Below are positions 18,125 through 26,320 of a stretch of DNA of 64,000 bases, one piece after another (the first letter of the stretch is position 1; the number at the start of each line of letters is the position of its first letter). A program made the translations under genes and the position numbers. Source of the DNA: Desulfotignum sp. (GTDB taxonomy: Bacteria; Desulfobacterota; Desulfobacteria; Desulfobacterales; Desulfobacteraceae); the NCBI GenBank assembly GCA_011390635.1, contig JAABSA010000002.1:62308-126307 (forward strand). Direction: 5' to 3'. The notes beneath the pieces were generated by a model that did no database searches, was not told the origin of the DNA, and saw nothing but the letters and a program-made list of their open reading frames with translations.

Positions 18125-19085
18125 GGCTCACCCGCGGGTCCAGCAGGGTATACACCCATTCCATGCACAGGTTGACCACCAGAACCATGAGTGATGCAAA
18201 CAGTACAATACCCTGGATCAAGGGCAGATCCCGCATGGAAATAGCGTTGAACAGCAGGGTTCCCAGGCCGGGATAGGAAAAAATAGTTTCCACCACCAGG
18301 GCGCCTGTAACCATGAACGCAAACCGCAGGCCAAAGCGTGTGACCAGAGGCAGCAAAGCATTACGGGCGGCATGGGCATAGCGCACCCGTCCTGGTGGAA
18401 GGCCCTTGGCCTTTGCGGTCAGAACAAACTGTTTTTTCAGGACCATGACCATACCGGCCCGGGCCAGCAGAAAATTGCCGGGAAAATAGGCGGCAACCAG
18501 GGTGATCAGGGGCAGCGTCAGGTGATGCAGCACATCCAACACCCACTGGAAAGTGGTCTGCTCTGCATAGGCGGTCTGGGCCCCGGCTGCCGGAAACCAG
18601 CCCAGGTGAAGGGAAAAAACCAACAGCAGTAAAGCCCCGGTACAGATTTCCGGAATACCCTCCAGCACGGTCATGGTACCAACACCCGATTTTTCCACAA
18701 GCGATCCCCGGCGCCAGGCCGCTTCCACACCAAGGAAAAATCCCAAAAAAGAAGACAGGATGTGGGCCGTTCCCATGAGTACGATGGTCCAGGGAAGTGC
18801 CGCAAAAAACAACGTGGAAACCGGCGCAAAAAAAGCAGCGGAATACCCCCAGTCCAGGCGTACCAGATTGCCCAGATATTCACCGAACGTCTGGTTATCC
18901 AAAAAATAGGCCTTGAGTTCGGCTTCCTGAAGGGCATTGAGAGAAACATCCGCTCCCGCGTACATGGCTGTGACAAAATCACCGGGTAAAAGCTGCGGCA
19001 AAAGGTAACTGAGATATACCAGGATCAGGGCGGCTGCCAGGTAGGCAAAAACAGGCCTCGACCATTTGTGTTGTCTGGTGCGCAT
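18114..19085 (-). CDS. ABC permease, DppB/NikB type
   Basis: About 323 aa, six predicted membrane segments, with the OppB-type late block VTGALVVETIFSYPGLGTLLFNAISMRDLPLIQGIVL. The EAA loop reads LTAKAKGLPPGRVRYAHAARNALLP. The N-terminal half between segments 1 and 2 is the usual extracellular loop. I take ATG at 19085 rather than TTG at 19091. It follows the binding-protein gene after 10 bp and overlaps the next permease. Confidence 0.92.
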   Translation of the reverse strand: MRTRQHKWSRPVFAYLAAALILVYLSYLLPQLLPGDFVTAMYAGADVSLNALQEAELKAYFLDNQTFGEYLGNLVRLDWGYSAAFFAPVSTLFFAALPWTIVLMGTAHILSSFLGFFLGVEAAWRRGSLVEKSGVGTMTVLEGIPEICTGALLLLVFSLHLGWFPAAGAQTAYAEQTTFQWVLDVLHHLTLPLITLVAAYFPGNFLLARAGMVMVLKKQFVLTAKAKGLPPGRVRYAHAARNALLPLVTRFGLRFAFMVTGALVVETIFSYPGLGTLLFNAISMRDLPLIQGIVLFASLMVLVVNLCMEWVYTLLDPRVSHAS

Positions 19086-19095
19086 GGACAATGGC

Positions 19096-20754
19096 CTATC
19101 TGATCAAAGACATTTTATTCTGGGGAATGGGAACACCTTTGCTGATCCCCCCTTTGGTGTAGAACCATATCACGCCTGTATCCTTGTTGTAAGCTGCCAT
19201 GGTATCCGGATAATACAGGGATATGGCCGGTATCTGCCTTGCATAGATTTCCTGGATATGGAAGACGATCTGCCTGCGCTTTGCCGCGTCCATCTCCCTG
19301 ATCTGGGCTTGCAGCAGGGCATTGAGTTCCGGACTGTCATCGTACCGGGCACAGTTGACAGATCCTGCCCCATAGCTTGAGGATATCATTTCGTTGAGAA
19401 TCCGGGGGTCTCCTGCAATGCCCCCGTGACCGGAGACTGCCAGATCAAAATCCCAGTTTCTAACCCGACTGTCCGTGGTGGTCTGCTCCTGGTTGATCAA
19501 CGTGACTTTTATGCCGATATCTGTGAGCTGTTTTTTGATGATTTCACCATCCCGGTCCGCCACGCTTTCGCCGGCCACAGTAAGGCTGGAGGAAATCAAT
19601 TCAAGCGCCAGGGGGTGGCCGTTCTTGTGAAAAAAACCATCCTGCCCGCTGGTCCAGCCCAGGGATGCAATCATATCCCGGGCTTTTTGCGGGTCACAGC
19701 GGTATTTGGGGGTATCTGGATTATACATGTCATGGTCAATGCTTAAAAGGCCATAAGAGGCAGGGGTGGCAAAACCGCGGTGAGCCTTGTCGATAATTTC
19801 CTGCTGGTTGATGGCAAAGGCCAGTGCCTGGCGGAAAACACGGTCATTAAAGGGCGTTTTTTTATGGTTGATCATGAGTTTCTTGTTCCAGCCCCGTTCA
19901 TTCTTGATGATGATCAGTCCTTTTTTGTCAAGGGGACCGGCCATATCAGGCTGGATATTTGCCAGATCAACCTGTCCGGTTGCCAGAGACATCAAAGGTT
20001 TTGACGTACGCACATAAATCAGACGTTTATTTTTGGGCGGTCCCTGATAATACGCTGCAAACGCCTCAAACAGATAGGTACCCCGGGTTTTGTTGAAATC
20101 TTTGAATACATAGGGACCACTGCCGATGAAGCATGCTGGATCATCACATGCACGGGGGTCTGCGATGGTTTTCCAGATATGCCGGGGCAGTATCGGCATG
20201 GTCCCGCCGATGTCGGAAAGAAACGGGGAATATGGTTCTGTCAGATACAGCACCACGGTATGGTCATCAACCACCTCCACCCGGTCCACGGCATCAGCTG
20301 AAACCCACTGGTAGGGGTGCTTCTTATAATATGCAATGGTAAAGGCTACATCCTGTGCCGTCACAGGCTGCCCGTCATGCCATTTTGCCCCGGGATTCAG
20401 GGTAAAAACAAAGGCGGATTTGTCAGAGTCATAGGACCATGTCCGGGCCAGGGCCGGTATATACCCTTTCTGGTCTTTCCAGACCAGGGTGTCAAATACC
20501 CAGGACATGCGGACATAGCCGGGACCCCGGGGATAATGGCGGTAGGGATTGGGATAGCCCCAGTCTCCTTTGCTGTCGGCAATGCGGACATCACTTGCCC
20601 GGACATCTTTTGCGGCATACAGATCTGGTACCATAAATACCACAGCCAAAAGGACTGCCGTAATCATCCCATGGAAACCGATCTGAATGATATTTTTCTT
20701 GTGCCTGGTTACACTGTGTTTCACTGTTTTCTTTGTGGCAGCAACGGTATGCAT
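19096..20754 (-). CDS. Opp/Nik-type periplasmic substrate-binding protein (SBP_bac_5)
   Basis: 552 aa from ATG at 20754 (AAGGAG 6 nt upstream). The N-terminus is long and basic, with a hydrophobic core at ~28-45 (GMITAVLLAVVFMVPDLYAA), so it is exported, probably by Sec. Family blocks are YIPALARTWSYDSDKSAFVFTLNPGAKWHDGQPVTAQDVAFT and DRVFRQALAFAINQQEII. It lacks a lipobox Cys, so it is a free periplasmic protein. Substrate cannot be read from sequence. Proximity to mocA-yqeC is suggestive but the operon has its own promoter. Confidence 0.9.
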   Translation of the reverse strand: MHTVAATKKTVKHSVTRHKKNIIQIGFHGMITAVLLAVVFMVPDLYAAKDVRASDVRIADSKGDWGYPNPYRHYPRGPGYVRMSWVFDTLVWKDQKGYIPALARTWSYDSDKSAFVFTLNPGAKWHDGQPVTAQDVAFTIAYYKKHPYQWVSADAVDRVEVVDDHTVVLYLTEPYSPFLSDIGGTMPILPRHIWKTIADPRACDDPACFIGSGPYVFKDFNKTRGTYLFEAFAAYYQGPPKNKRLIYVRTSKPLMSLATGQVDLANIQPDMAGPLDKKGLIIIKNERGWNKKLMINHKKTPFNDRVFRQALAFAINQQEIIDKAHRGFATPASYGLLSIDHDMYNPDTPKYRCDPQKARDMIASLGWTSGQDGFFHKNGHPLALELISSSLTVAGESVADRDGEIIKKQLTDIGIKVTLINQEQTTTDSRVRNWDFDLAVSGHGGIAGDPRILNEMISSSYGAGSVNCARYDDSPELNALLQAQIREMDAAKRRQIVFHIQEIYARQIPAISLYYPDTMAAYNKDTGVIWFYTKGGISKGVPIPQNKMSLIR

Positions 20755-20882
20755 GCAGCGCTCCTTTACAAAAAAAAACCACGAAAACAATCCCATATCA
20801 GGATCATGCCTTCATGGCAGTGTGATTTTAGTTATGTTTGCAGTTTATTGTAACGCAGACTTCATGCCTGTATTGTGACTAT

Positions 20883-20911
20883 TGAATACCAGAAGGGATT
20901 TTGCCTGTCAA
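20883..20911 (-). promoter_or_regulatory. Predicted promoter of the ABC operon
   Basis: Minus strand TTGACA, 17-nt spacer, TATTCA, about 130 nt before the binding-protein gene. It separates this operon from mocA upstream. Confidence 0.5.
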
Positions 20912-21030
20912 CTGTTTACAATTTTGGCTGGATATATGCCATGCTCACACCGGATTTTTGAACATTCACTGCAACGCTCTGTCTCTGGACCCGCCCCTGG
21001 TGGTGGAAGGTAATCCATTCCAGCAGATAT

Positions 21031-21648
21031 TCAACGTCTTGGTGATGACACATGGCCTGAAAGGTTTCTATAGTCAGCCGGGGTGTCTACATCCTTGAGA
21101 ATGCCTGCATCTGCAACAGCAACACTCTGGGTCCGGGTGCCATATTCCTGGAACAGGATTCGGGCGCCCGCATCTCCGGCCGGACAGATGAGGCGGGAAA
21201 ACAAAGGGCTGGCCACCAATACCGGGTTCCCCCGCTTTCCTTTGAACCGGGGGACCAGTATCCAGTGGTCGGTAGTCTGGAATACCGATACCAGCTGGTT
21301 GATGGTGTGAACCGATACCAGCGGCTGGTCCCCCAGAAGAAACAGAACGCCACCGGTGCGGCCGGACAGGGTTGAAAGGCCTGCAGCCAGGGAAAAAGAC
21401 TGGCCTTTTTCCCAGTCAGGATTCTCAACCACCCGGATACCGTCCAGATCCAGGGCCGCACGAATGGAATCAGCCTGGAATCCCAGCACCAGAACAATAT
21501 CGTCCAGCATGGATGCTTTGGCGGTTGCAATCACCCGGCCCAAAATAGTAGTATTTTCAAAGGGCAGCAACTGCTTGGTGGACCCCATGCGTGATCCGCA
21601 CCCGGCCGCCAGGATGATGCCGGTGACAGGTTTTGTATGGGGCATCAT
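21031..21648 (-). CDS. mocA: MocA-like molybdenum cofactor nucleotidyltransferase
   Basis: 205 aa. It has the nucleotidyltransferase start VTGIILAAGCGSRMGSTKQLLPF and LFLLGDQPLVSVHTI with the metal-binding Asp. FKGKRGNPVLVASPLF is also characteristic of MocA/MobA-like enzymes. E. coli MocA attaches CMP to molybdopterin for xanthine-dehydrogenase-family enzymes. ATGATG at 21648 overlaps the yqeC stop. Pairing with yqeC marks it as part of the selenium-dependent molybdenum hydroxylase maturation set. The hydroxylase itself is not in the window. Confidence 0.85.
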   Translation of the reverse strand: MMPHTKPVTGIILAAGCGSRMGSTKQLLPFENTTILGRVIATAKASMLDDIVLVLGFQADSIRAALDLDGIRVVENPDWEKGQSFSLAAGLSTLSGRTGGVLFLLGDQPLVSVHTINQLVSVFQTTDHWILVPRFKGKRGNPVLVASPLFSRLICPAGDAGARILFQEYGTRTQSVAVADAGILKDVDTPADYRNLSGHVSSPRR

Positions 21649-22499
21649 ATGGTTATTACTCCCTTTACCGGGTCTGGATCTGCCAGGCTGGCAATGACCA
21701 CCCGACCGGGCCATTGGGACGGATGTTCATGCAAAAAATGATGTGTCTGCTCCCTTTTGCAGGCATACGGTTTTTCACAGCTCTGCCGGCTTTTGCCCAG
21801 TAAATCGGCAATGGCATGGCCGGCCGCCACCCGGAGCGGGTCATCCGCCTTGTTGAACCAGGCTGCGGCTGCCGGGTCGGATCCGGCAAGGCCCCGGGCT
21901 TTTTGTATTTCCAGTTTACAGGAGGCTGCCATGGCCCGGACATCCACCCTGTCCCCAAGGTGCAGACCGGTGTTGTTTGAAAATATGACAGCCCGGTGAA
22001 CATGGTGGTCATCCAGGGGGGTGTTGAGGGCATCCAGACCGGTGACATGAATAATGCAGGTGGTAACGGACGGGATCACCGGTTCATGGGTGTCGCTCGC
22101 CTTGATGGGCAGCTGCCGGGCGCCGTCCGCCTCCACAATGATCCAGTCAAAGCAGCCGGCATGCCATATCTCATCTATGATGGTTGCGGCAAATCCCTTG
22201 AGTTTGCCTGTGCCGGATACAGCAACGCTGCCGGCGGACAGATGGGGGTGATCCTTCAACAGCGGACCGCTTCGGGCAACCAGGTCTTCGGCAGTGTCTG
22301 TTACCAGGGTGACGGGAGACTGTTCTTTGGAGGGAAAATGCACATTGGTGGTGGTGGTGGTGAGAACAGTGCGGCCCGAACCGGCCAGTTCCCGGGCCAG
22401 GCGAAACATCAGGCTGGTTTTACCGCCGGCCCCGATAAGACTGACAACCCCCCTGCCCGGCAGATCCAGACTGTCAAGGATGGGAAACGTCATGGTCAT
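21645..22499 (-). CDS. yqeC: YqeC-family selenium-dependent hydroxylase accessory protein
   Basis: 284 aa, with an N-terminal P-loop-like VVSLIGAGGKTSLMFRLARELAGSGRTVLTTTTTN and IIVEADGARQLPIKA, both diagnostic of YqeC. Comparative genomics links yqeC to yqeB, mocA and selD in organisms with selenium-containing molybdenum hydroxylases; the biochemical role is unproved. ATG at 22499 or 22493 (the latter better spaced from GAAGG). Overlaps mocA. Supports selenium use beyond selenocysteine in this genome. Confidence 0.88.
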   Translation of the reverse strand: MTMTFPILDSLDLPGRGVVSLIGAGGKTSLMFRLARELAGSGRTVLTTTTTNVHFPSKEQSPVTLVTDTAEDLVARSGPLLKDHPHLSAGSVAVSGTGKLKGFAATIIDEIWHAGCFDWIIVEADGARQLPIKASDTHEPVIPSVTTCIIHVTGLDALNTPLDDHHVHRAVIFSNNTGLHLGDRVDVRAMAASCKLEIQKARGLAGSDPAAAAWFNKADDPLRVAAGHAIADLLGKSRQSCEKPYACKREQTHHFLHEHPSQWPGRVVIASLADPDPVKGVITI

Positions 22500-22523
22500 G
22501 CCTTCACCGGAATATCCAGGGGT

Positions 22524-22727
22524 TCATTTTCCCTGCTGCCGGAGACGGGTAACGGGTATGCCGCCGACACCCCAGTTATCGGTATCCACCTCGTCAATGG
22601 TCACAAAAGTGGTGGCGGGATTTTTGCCCAGCACATCTTTGAGCAACCGGGTCACCCCATGGATCAGTTCCGCTTTCTGCTCTGTAGTGGCCCCTTCCTT
22701 TGTAATTTTGATGTTAACGTAGGGCAT
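22524..22727 (-). CDS. 4-oxalocrotonate tautomerase family protein
   Basis: 67 aa, MPYVNIKITKEG..., so Pro-1, the catalytic base after Met removal, is present. QKAELIHGVTRLLKDVLGKNPATTFVTIDEV matches the family. Strong AAGGAGG. It lies 24 bp upstream of yqeC, but the substrate is unknown and the family is functionally broad. Confidence 0.88.
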   Translation of the reverse strand: MPYVNIKITKEGATTEQKAELIHGVTRLLKDVLGKNPATTFVTIDEVDTDNWGVGGIPVTRLRQQGK

Positions 22728-22803
22728 AGTGCCTCCTTATTTCGTAAGATGATATCTGTTTGTCGCACCTTGATTTTTTGCCAGCCGATTGTTGGCAGAT
22801 GGC

Positions 22804-23832
22804 TTACACCACCCCGTCCAGTTCATGCTTCAAAGACCGGTTCATAAGGCGCTGCACGGTTTCTTTTACAGGAAAATTTTCAAACAGCACCCGGTACACC
22901 TCATTGCAGATGGGCAGATCCACCCCCAGTTTTCGAGACAGGTTGTACACGGACCGGGTGGTTTTCACCCCTTCAGCAACCATACGCATCTCCGAGATGA
23001 TGCCATCCAGTTTTTTGCCCTGGCCGATCTGGACCCCCACGGTGTAATTGCGGCTCAGGGCACCGGTACAGGTGAGCAGCAGATCCCCTACCCCGGCCAG
23101 TCCTGACAGGGTCAACGGATCGGCCCCTAAACGGGTGCCCAGGCGGTTCATTTCCGTCAGCCCCCGGGTGATGAGCGCGGCACGCGGATTCAACCCCATG
23201 TTCATGCCGTCACAGATGCCTGCGGCAATGGCCAGGACATTTTTCATGGCCCCTCCAATCTGGGTGCCCACAGGATCATCGTTCACATACACCCGGAAGG
23301 TGGAACAGGAGAACACGGACTGGACAAACCGGGCCACCTGCCTGTCGACGGAAGCCGCTGCCACAACCGTAGGAATACCGGCTGCCACTTCTTTGGCAAA
23401 ACTGGGTCCGGACAGAACCGCCAGATTTTTTGGAGGTATAAAATCCAGTATCTCTTCCATAATACCGGTCATGGTCAGGTGAGTCTTGTTTTCAATACCT
23501 TTGGAGGCACTTACCACCACCGCATCTTTGGAAATAAACGGTTTCATCTGCATGGCCACGGTCCGCATGCAATGAGACGGCACCACCACCACCACCAGGT
23601 CTTTTTCTGTAACCACGGTTTCCATATCATTGGAGGGACGAATGGATTCCGGCAGATGAAACCCCGGCAGAAACACCTGATTTTCCCGCAACGTGTCAAT
23701 CTGTTCTTTCACTTCAGATTCAAATACCCAGAAATCCAGGACAAACCCTTTTTCCGCCAGCAGCCTGGCCAGGGCGGTTCCCCAGGATCCGGCCCCCACC
23801 ACCCCGATACGTGTTGATTTTACATCACTCAT
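22804..23832 (-). CDS. gpsA: Glycerol-3-phosphate dehydrogenase [NAD(P)+]
   Basis: Makes sn-glycerol 3-phosphate for phospholipids. Rossmann IGVVGAGSWGTALARLLA is at ~9-26. Substrate and catalytic blocks are VSASKGIE, LSGPSFAKEVAAGIPTVV, MKNVLAIAAGICDGMNMGLNPRAALITRGLTEM and LSGLAGVGDLLLTC. About 342 aa from ATG at 23832; ATG at 23841 is the alternative. The longer track start adds a hydrophobic lead that does not belong to the family. Confidence 0.96.
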   Translation of the reverse strand: MSDVKSTRIGVVGAGSWGTALARLLAEKGFVLDFWVFESEVKEQIDTLRENQVFLPGFHLPESIRPSNDMETVVTEKDLVVVVVPSHCMRTVAMQMKPFISKDAVVVSASKGIENKTHLTMTGIMEEILDFIPPKNLAVLSGPSFAKEVAAGIPTVVAAASVDRQVARFVQSVFSCSTFRVYVNDDPVGTQIGGAMKNVLAIAAGICDGMNMGLNPRAALITRGLTEMNRLGTRLGADPLTLSGLAGVGDLLLTCTGALSRNYTVGVQIGQGKKLDGIISEMRMVAEGVKTTRSVYNLSRKLGVDLPICNEVYRVLFENFPVKETVQRLMNRSLKHELDGVV

Positions 23833-23959
23833 GGCCTTCATGCACCTTATATAATAAAAAATTATACATATACAGCAAACCACCGGAAGATTCAATGTAT
23901 GATTTTTTGGTCTGTTTTGGTCTGAACATGTGCTATATGGCGTGGCTCTATGAGGAGCT

Positions 23960-24115
23960 CCTGGTGGTGTCCTGTGAACGGACCATCAGAGCCGGAGGGG
24001 GCCTGGCAGGATATGCCGGGATGGTTTTCAACCAGAGGACGGCTTGCCGCACTTCATCGTCCTTATGCAAACCGACCCCCGCAGGATCTCGGGCCGGGCA
24101 CAGGACACCACCAGG
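23960..24115. repeat. Pair of 17-bp perfect inverted repeats in a gene-poor stretch
   Basis: CCTGGTGGTGTCCTGTG (23960-23976) is the exact reverse complement of 24099-24115, 122 bp apart. They lie in the ~390-bp interval between gpsA and the next minus-strand gene (23833-24223), where I see no recognisable protein in either direction. The short plus-strand ORFs there have atypical composition. Could be a structured RNA, the ends of a decayed small element, or chance. Confidence 0.4.
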
Positions 24116-24223
24116 GGCGGATTCGGGGCCAGAGTGCTGCAGAGAACGGTCGAAAACCTGACATGCTTACGGCAAAGATTTCAGTTTCCGGTATGGTCAC
24201 CTGGATGCTGGACCAGCATCCTC

Positions 24224-24727
24224 TTATTTGTAGAAAACCTGATGGGCAGCCTGTTCTTCCAGAAACCGGTCCACGTTCTGTAAAATAAAGGTATCGCACT
24301 GATCAAACAACGGGGAAGAAATCTGCTGTCCCATGCGGGTTTTCAGCAGCAGTATTCTGTCAAGTTTCTGGTTTTGAAACAAAAAGAGCAGGACATTTTT
24401 CTTTCTGTACCGGGCGATCCAGGCATCGGATGTCTCCAACGCACGGGTATAGGTAAAATGGCGCTGTGTGACAAGCGCTGACCGGGTATGGGGATCACAG
24501 GTGATAAGGGTCCGGATGGCGGGCACCCGGTTGATTTCCGCCAGTATCCGTTGTTTGGGTGAATTTATTTTAAAGGCTTTATAACCGCCTGTGGTATACG
24601 AATAGATCCCGGTGGGGGCAATGGCCAGCAGTTCCACCAGGATCACAATCACCAGCATTGTGAACCCCAAACCAATCTGAAGGGCCCGCTGTCTTTTCTT
24701 CCGGGTCATCCCTGCCAGGAGGTCCAC
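24224..24727 (-). CDS. Unrecognised single-pass membrane-anchored protein
   Basis: 167 aa. Basic N-terminus MTRKKRQRALQ, then one hydrophobic helix (IGLGFTMLVIVILVELLAIAPTGIY) and a soluble C-terminal part of ~125 residues. That part is rich in basic and hydrophobic residues, with no motif I know. Reads as an inner-membrane protein with a periplasmic domain. The start may be the internal ATG at residue 7. It follows the DJ-1 gene after 16 bp and is probably in its operon. Confidence 0.65.
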   Translation of the reverse strand: MDLLAGMTRKKRQRALQIGLGFTMLVIVILVELLAIAPTGIYSYTTGGYKAFKINSPKQRILAEINRVPAIRTLITCDPHTRSALVTQRHFTYTRALETSDAWIARYRKKNVLLFLFQNQKLDRILLLKTRMGQQISSPLFDQCDTFILQNVDRFLEEQAAHQVFYK

Positions 24728-24743
24728 AGCCTTTTGTTCCGGC

Positions 24744-25292
24744 CTAAAGGGCCAGCCCCCCTTTTACGTTATCCACGGTGTTGTCATCAAACAACCGGGC
24801 CACCAGTTCCAGGGAAAATTCCAGGGCTGTGCCGGCGCCTTTGCTGGTAATGCAGCATCCGTCCACGACCACATTTTTGTCCTGGATTGTCCCCCCTTCA
24901 ATCAGTCCGGCAAATCCCGGATGACAGGTCACCGCCCCCGGGGTAACCAGACCCAGGTGATGCAGCACCACTGCGGGAGAGGCGCAGATGGCACCGTACA
25001 GTTTTTTCTGCCCGGCCTGTTTTTTCAAAAGAACAGCCAGTTCTTCGGATTTTTTCAGATTTTCAGCACCGGGAATACCCCCTGGCAGCACGATCAGGTC
25101 AAAGGGCTGGTCCAGGCAGTCCTTGAGCAGCGTATCTGCCTTGAAACAGATACCCCGGGCAGCCGTGATTTCCATTTCATCCACAGATGCCACCACCACC
25201 TTTGCACCGGCCCTTCTGAGCACATCGATGATGGTAATGGCCTCCATTTCTTCGATTCCCTGGGCCACTGGTACCAATACGTTTTTTTCCAT
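24744..25292 (-). CDS. DJ-1/PfpI (YajL-like) family protein
   Basis: 182 aa from ATG at 25292 (AAAGGAGG 6 nt upstream); the track extension to 25382 overlaps the TetR gene. It has VLVPVAQGIEEMEAITIIDVLRRAG, the acidic residue of the active site, and YGAICASPAVVLHHLG with the nucleophilic Cys elbow. LPGGIPGAENL is also conserved. Family members are implicated in protection against carbonyl or oxidative damage; annotation as a deglycase is disputed. Follows a TetR gene by 46 bp, a plausible regulator. Confidence 0.9.
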   Translation of the reverse strand: MEKNVLVPVAQGIEEMEAITIIDVLRRAGAKVVVASVDEMEITAARGICFKADTLLKDCLDQPFDLIVLPGGIPGAENLKKSEELAVLLKKQAGQKKLYGAICASPAVVLHHLGLVTPGAVTCHPGFAGLIEGGTIQDKNVVVDGCCITSKGAGTALEFSLELVARLFDDNTVDNVKGGLAL

Positions 25293-25338
25293 AACTGCCT
25301 CCTTTGGATCATGGGTAAACCAGGTCATGACATTGACG

Positions 25339-25974
25339 TCAAAAACGTATGCCGTTCTTATGACCCAGCAACTGGTTTGCATACAGCGATGCAGTGATTT
25401 TCACCACTTTGATAATATGATCGCGTCTGGATGACTTGTCTTTTAAGGGAGCATTGCGGAATGTCATGAGAATACCGGTAATGGAGGCCACAAAGGCATG
25501 GGCATAAATCCGGGCGCTATCCTTTGCAACACCGTGGCGGCACAGCAGTTTGGCAAACAGATCGAAAAAGATCTTGGTCACGGAATCAAATTTTCCCATG
25601 ACCGGACGGGTCAGGTTATCCTTGAGCATCAAATAGGTCATCATCTGAAATGTGGACTCATTTTCAATAAGATGTTCCACAAATTTAACCCCGAACTGCT
25701 CAATACTGGCGGGTTCATCTTTCTCAACCATGGCTTCAAAATCGCGGCTGGCAGCAAAAATATCCTGGAGAAACGCTTCGTTGAACAGTTCTTCCTGGCT
25801 GGGAAAATACCGGTAAATAGTGGCAGGAGAGATGCCGGCCTCATCAGCCACTTCCCGCATTCCCACTTCATAAAAAGGCTTTTTTGCAAACAATGCCAGG
25901 GCGGATTCGATGACAATCTGCTTTCTTGCCTGTTTTTCCTTTTCCTTTAATTCAGCAAACCGTGATTCAGCCAC
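25339..25974 (-). CDS. TetR-family transcriptional regulator
   Basis: N-terminal helix-turn-helix: IESALALFAKKPFYEVGMREVADEAGISPATIYRYFPSQEELFNEAF, the TetR signature. The C-terminal ligand domain (~140 aa) is not assignable. I prefer GTG at 25974 (AAGGTGG upstream; 211 aa) over the track start at 26034. It probably controls itself and the downstream DJ-1 and membrane-protein genes, and perhaps the divergent phosphagen kinase promoter, which lies in the shared 160-bp interval. Confidence 0.92.
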   Translation of the reverse strand: MAESRFAELKEKEKQARKQIVIESALALFAKKPFYEVGMREVADEAGISPATIYRYFPSQEELFNEAFLQDIFAASRDFEAMVEKDEPASIEQFGVKFVEHLIENESTFQMMTYLMLKDNLTRPVMGKFDSVTKIFFDLFAKLLCRHGVAKDSARIYAHAFVASITGILMTFRNAPLKDKSSRRDHIIKVVKITASLYANQLLGHKNGIRF

Positions 25975-26073
25975 AGATGATCCACCTTCCGTTGGGGTTA
26001 ACAAAAATTGGTGTCTTTGTTTTTTCCTTATCATGAGTTCTTATGTCTGACAAGGCAAAATACCATCCCTGTA

Positions 26074-26103
26074 TTGACCACCACCCCCCGTCTCTGGTAT
26101 AAG
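26074..26103 (+). promoter_or_regulatory. Promoter of the Cys-rich protein/phosphagen kinase pair
   Basis: TTGACC, 18-nt spacer, TATAAG. Transcription would begin near 26110, which rules against the GTG at 26111 as start of the small gene and favours ATG 26135. Confidence 0.5.
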
Positions 26104-26134
26104 GGGACCTGTGAACAACAAAAGAAAAACTGCC

Positions 26135-26320
26135 ATGAAAAATAGTATGAAAAGAGATCTGTTCGATTTTGAAATCGGGTACCTGACCCGCAGTCCCTGC
26201 CTGTCCTGCAAGAACAAAAAAGACCTGCCCCGGTGTCATGATGACTGCCCTGTGCTGGATATGATCCAGACAACCCTTGCCAGGGGCATATCCAGCCAGT
26301 CTTCCAGGTATGAAAGCTGA
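26135..26320 (+). CDS. Small Cys-rich protein, likely zinc-binding, coupled to the kinase
   Basis: 61 aa. SPCLSCKNKKDLPRCHDDCPVL gives C-x2-C-x8-C-x3-C plus a His, a likely zinc or iron site. The start DLFDFEIGYL and the tail are not recognised. Its stop overlaps the kinase ATG (GTATGAAAGCTGA), so the two are translated together. Function unknown; a regulator or partner of the kinase is only a guess. Confidence 0.6.
   Translation: MKNSMKRDLFDFEIGYLTRSPCLSCKNKKDLPRCHDDCPVLDMIQTTLARGISSQSSRYES

Noticed and set aside
24744-25382. Selenocysteine or long N-terminus in the DJ-1 gene
   Set aside because: No in-frame TGA; the extra 30 residues overlap the TetR gene and ATG 25292 has a strong ribosome site.
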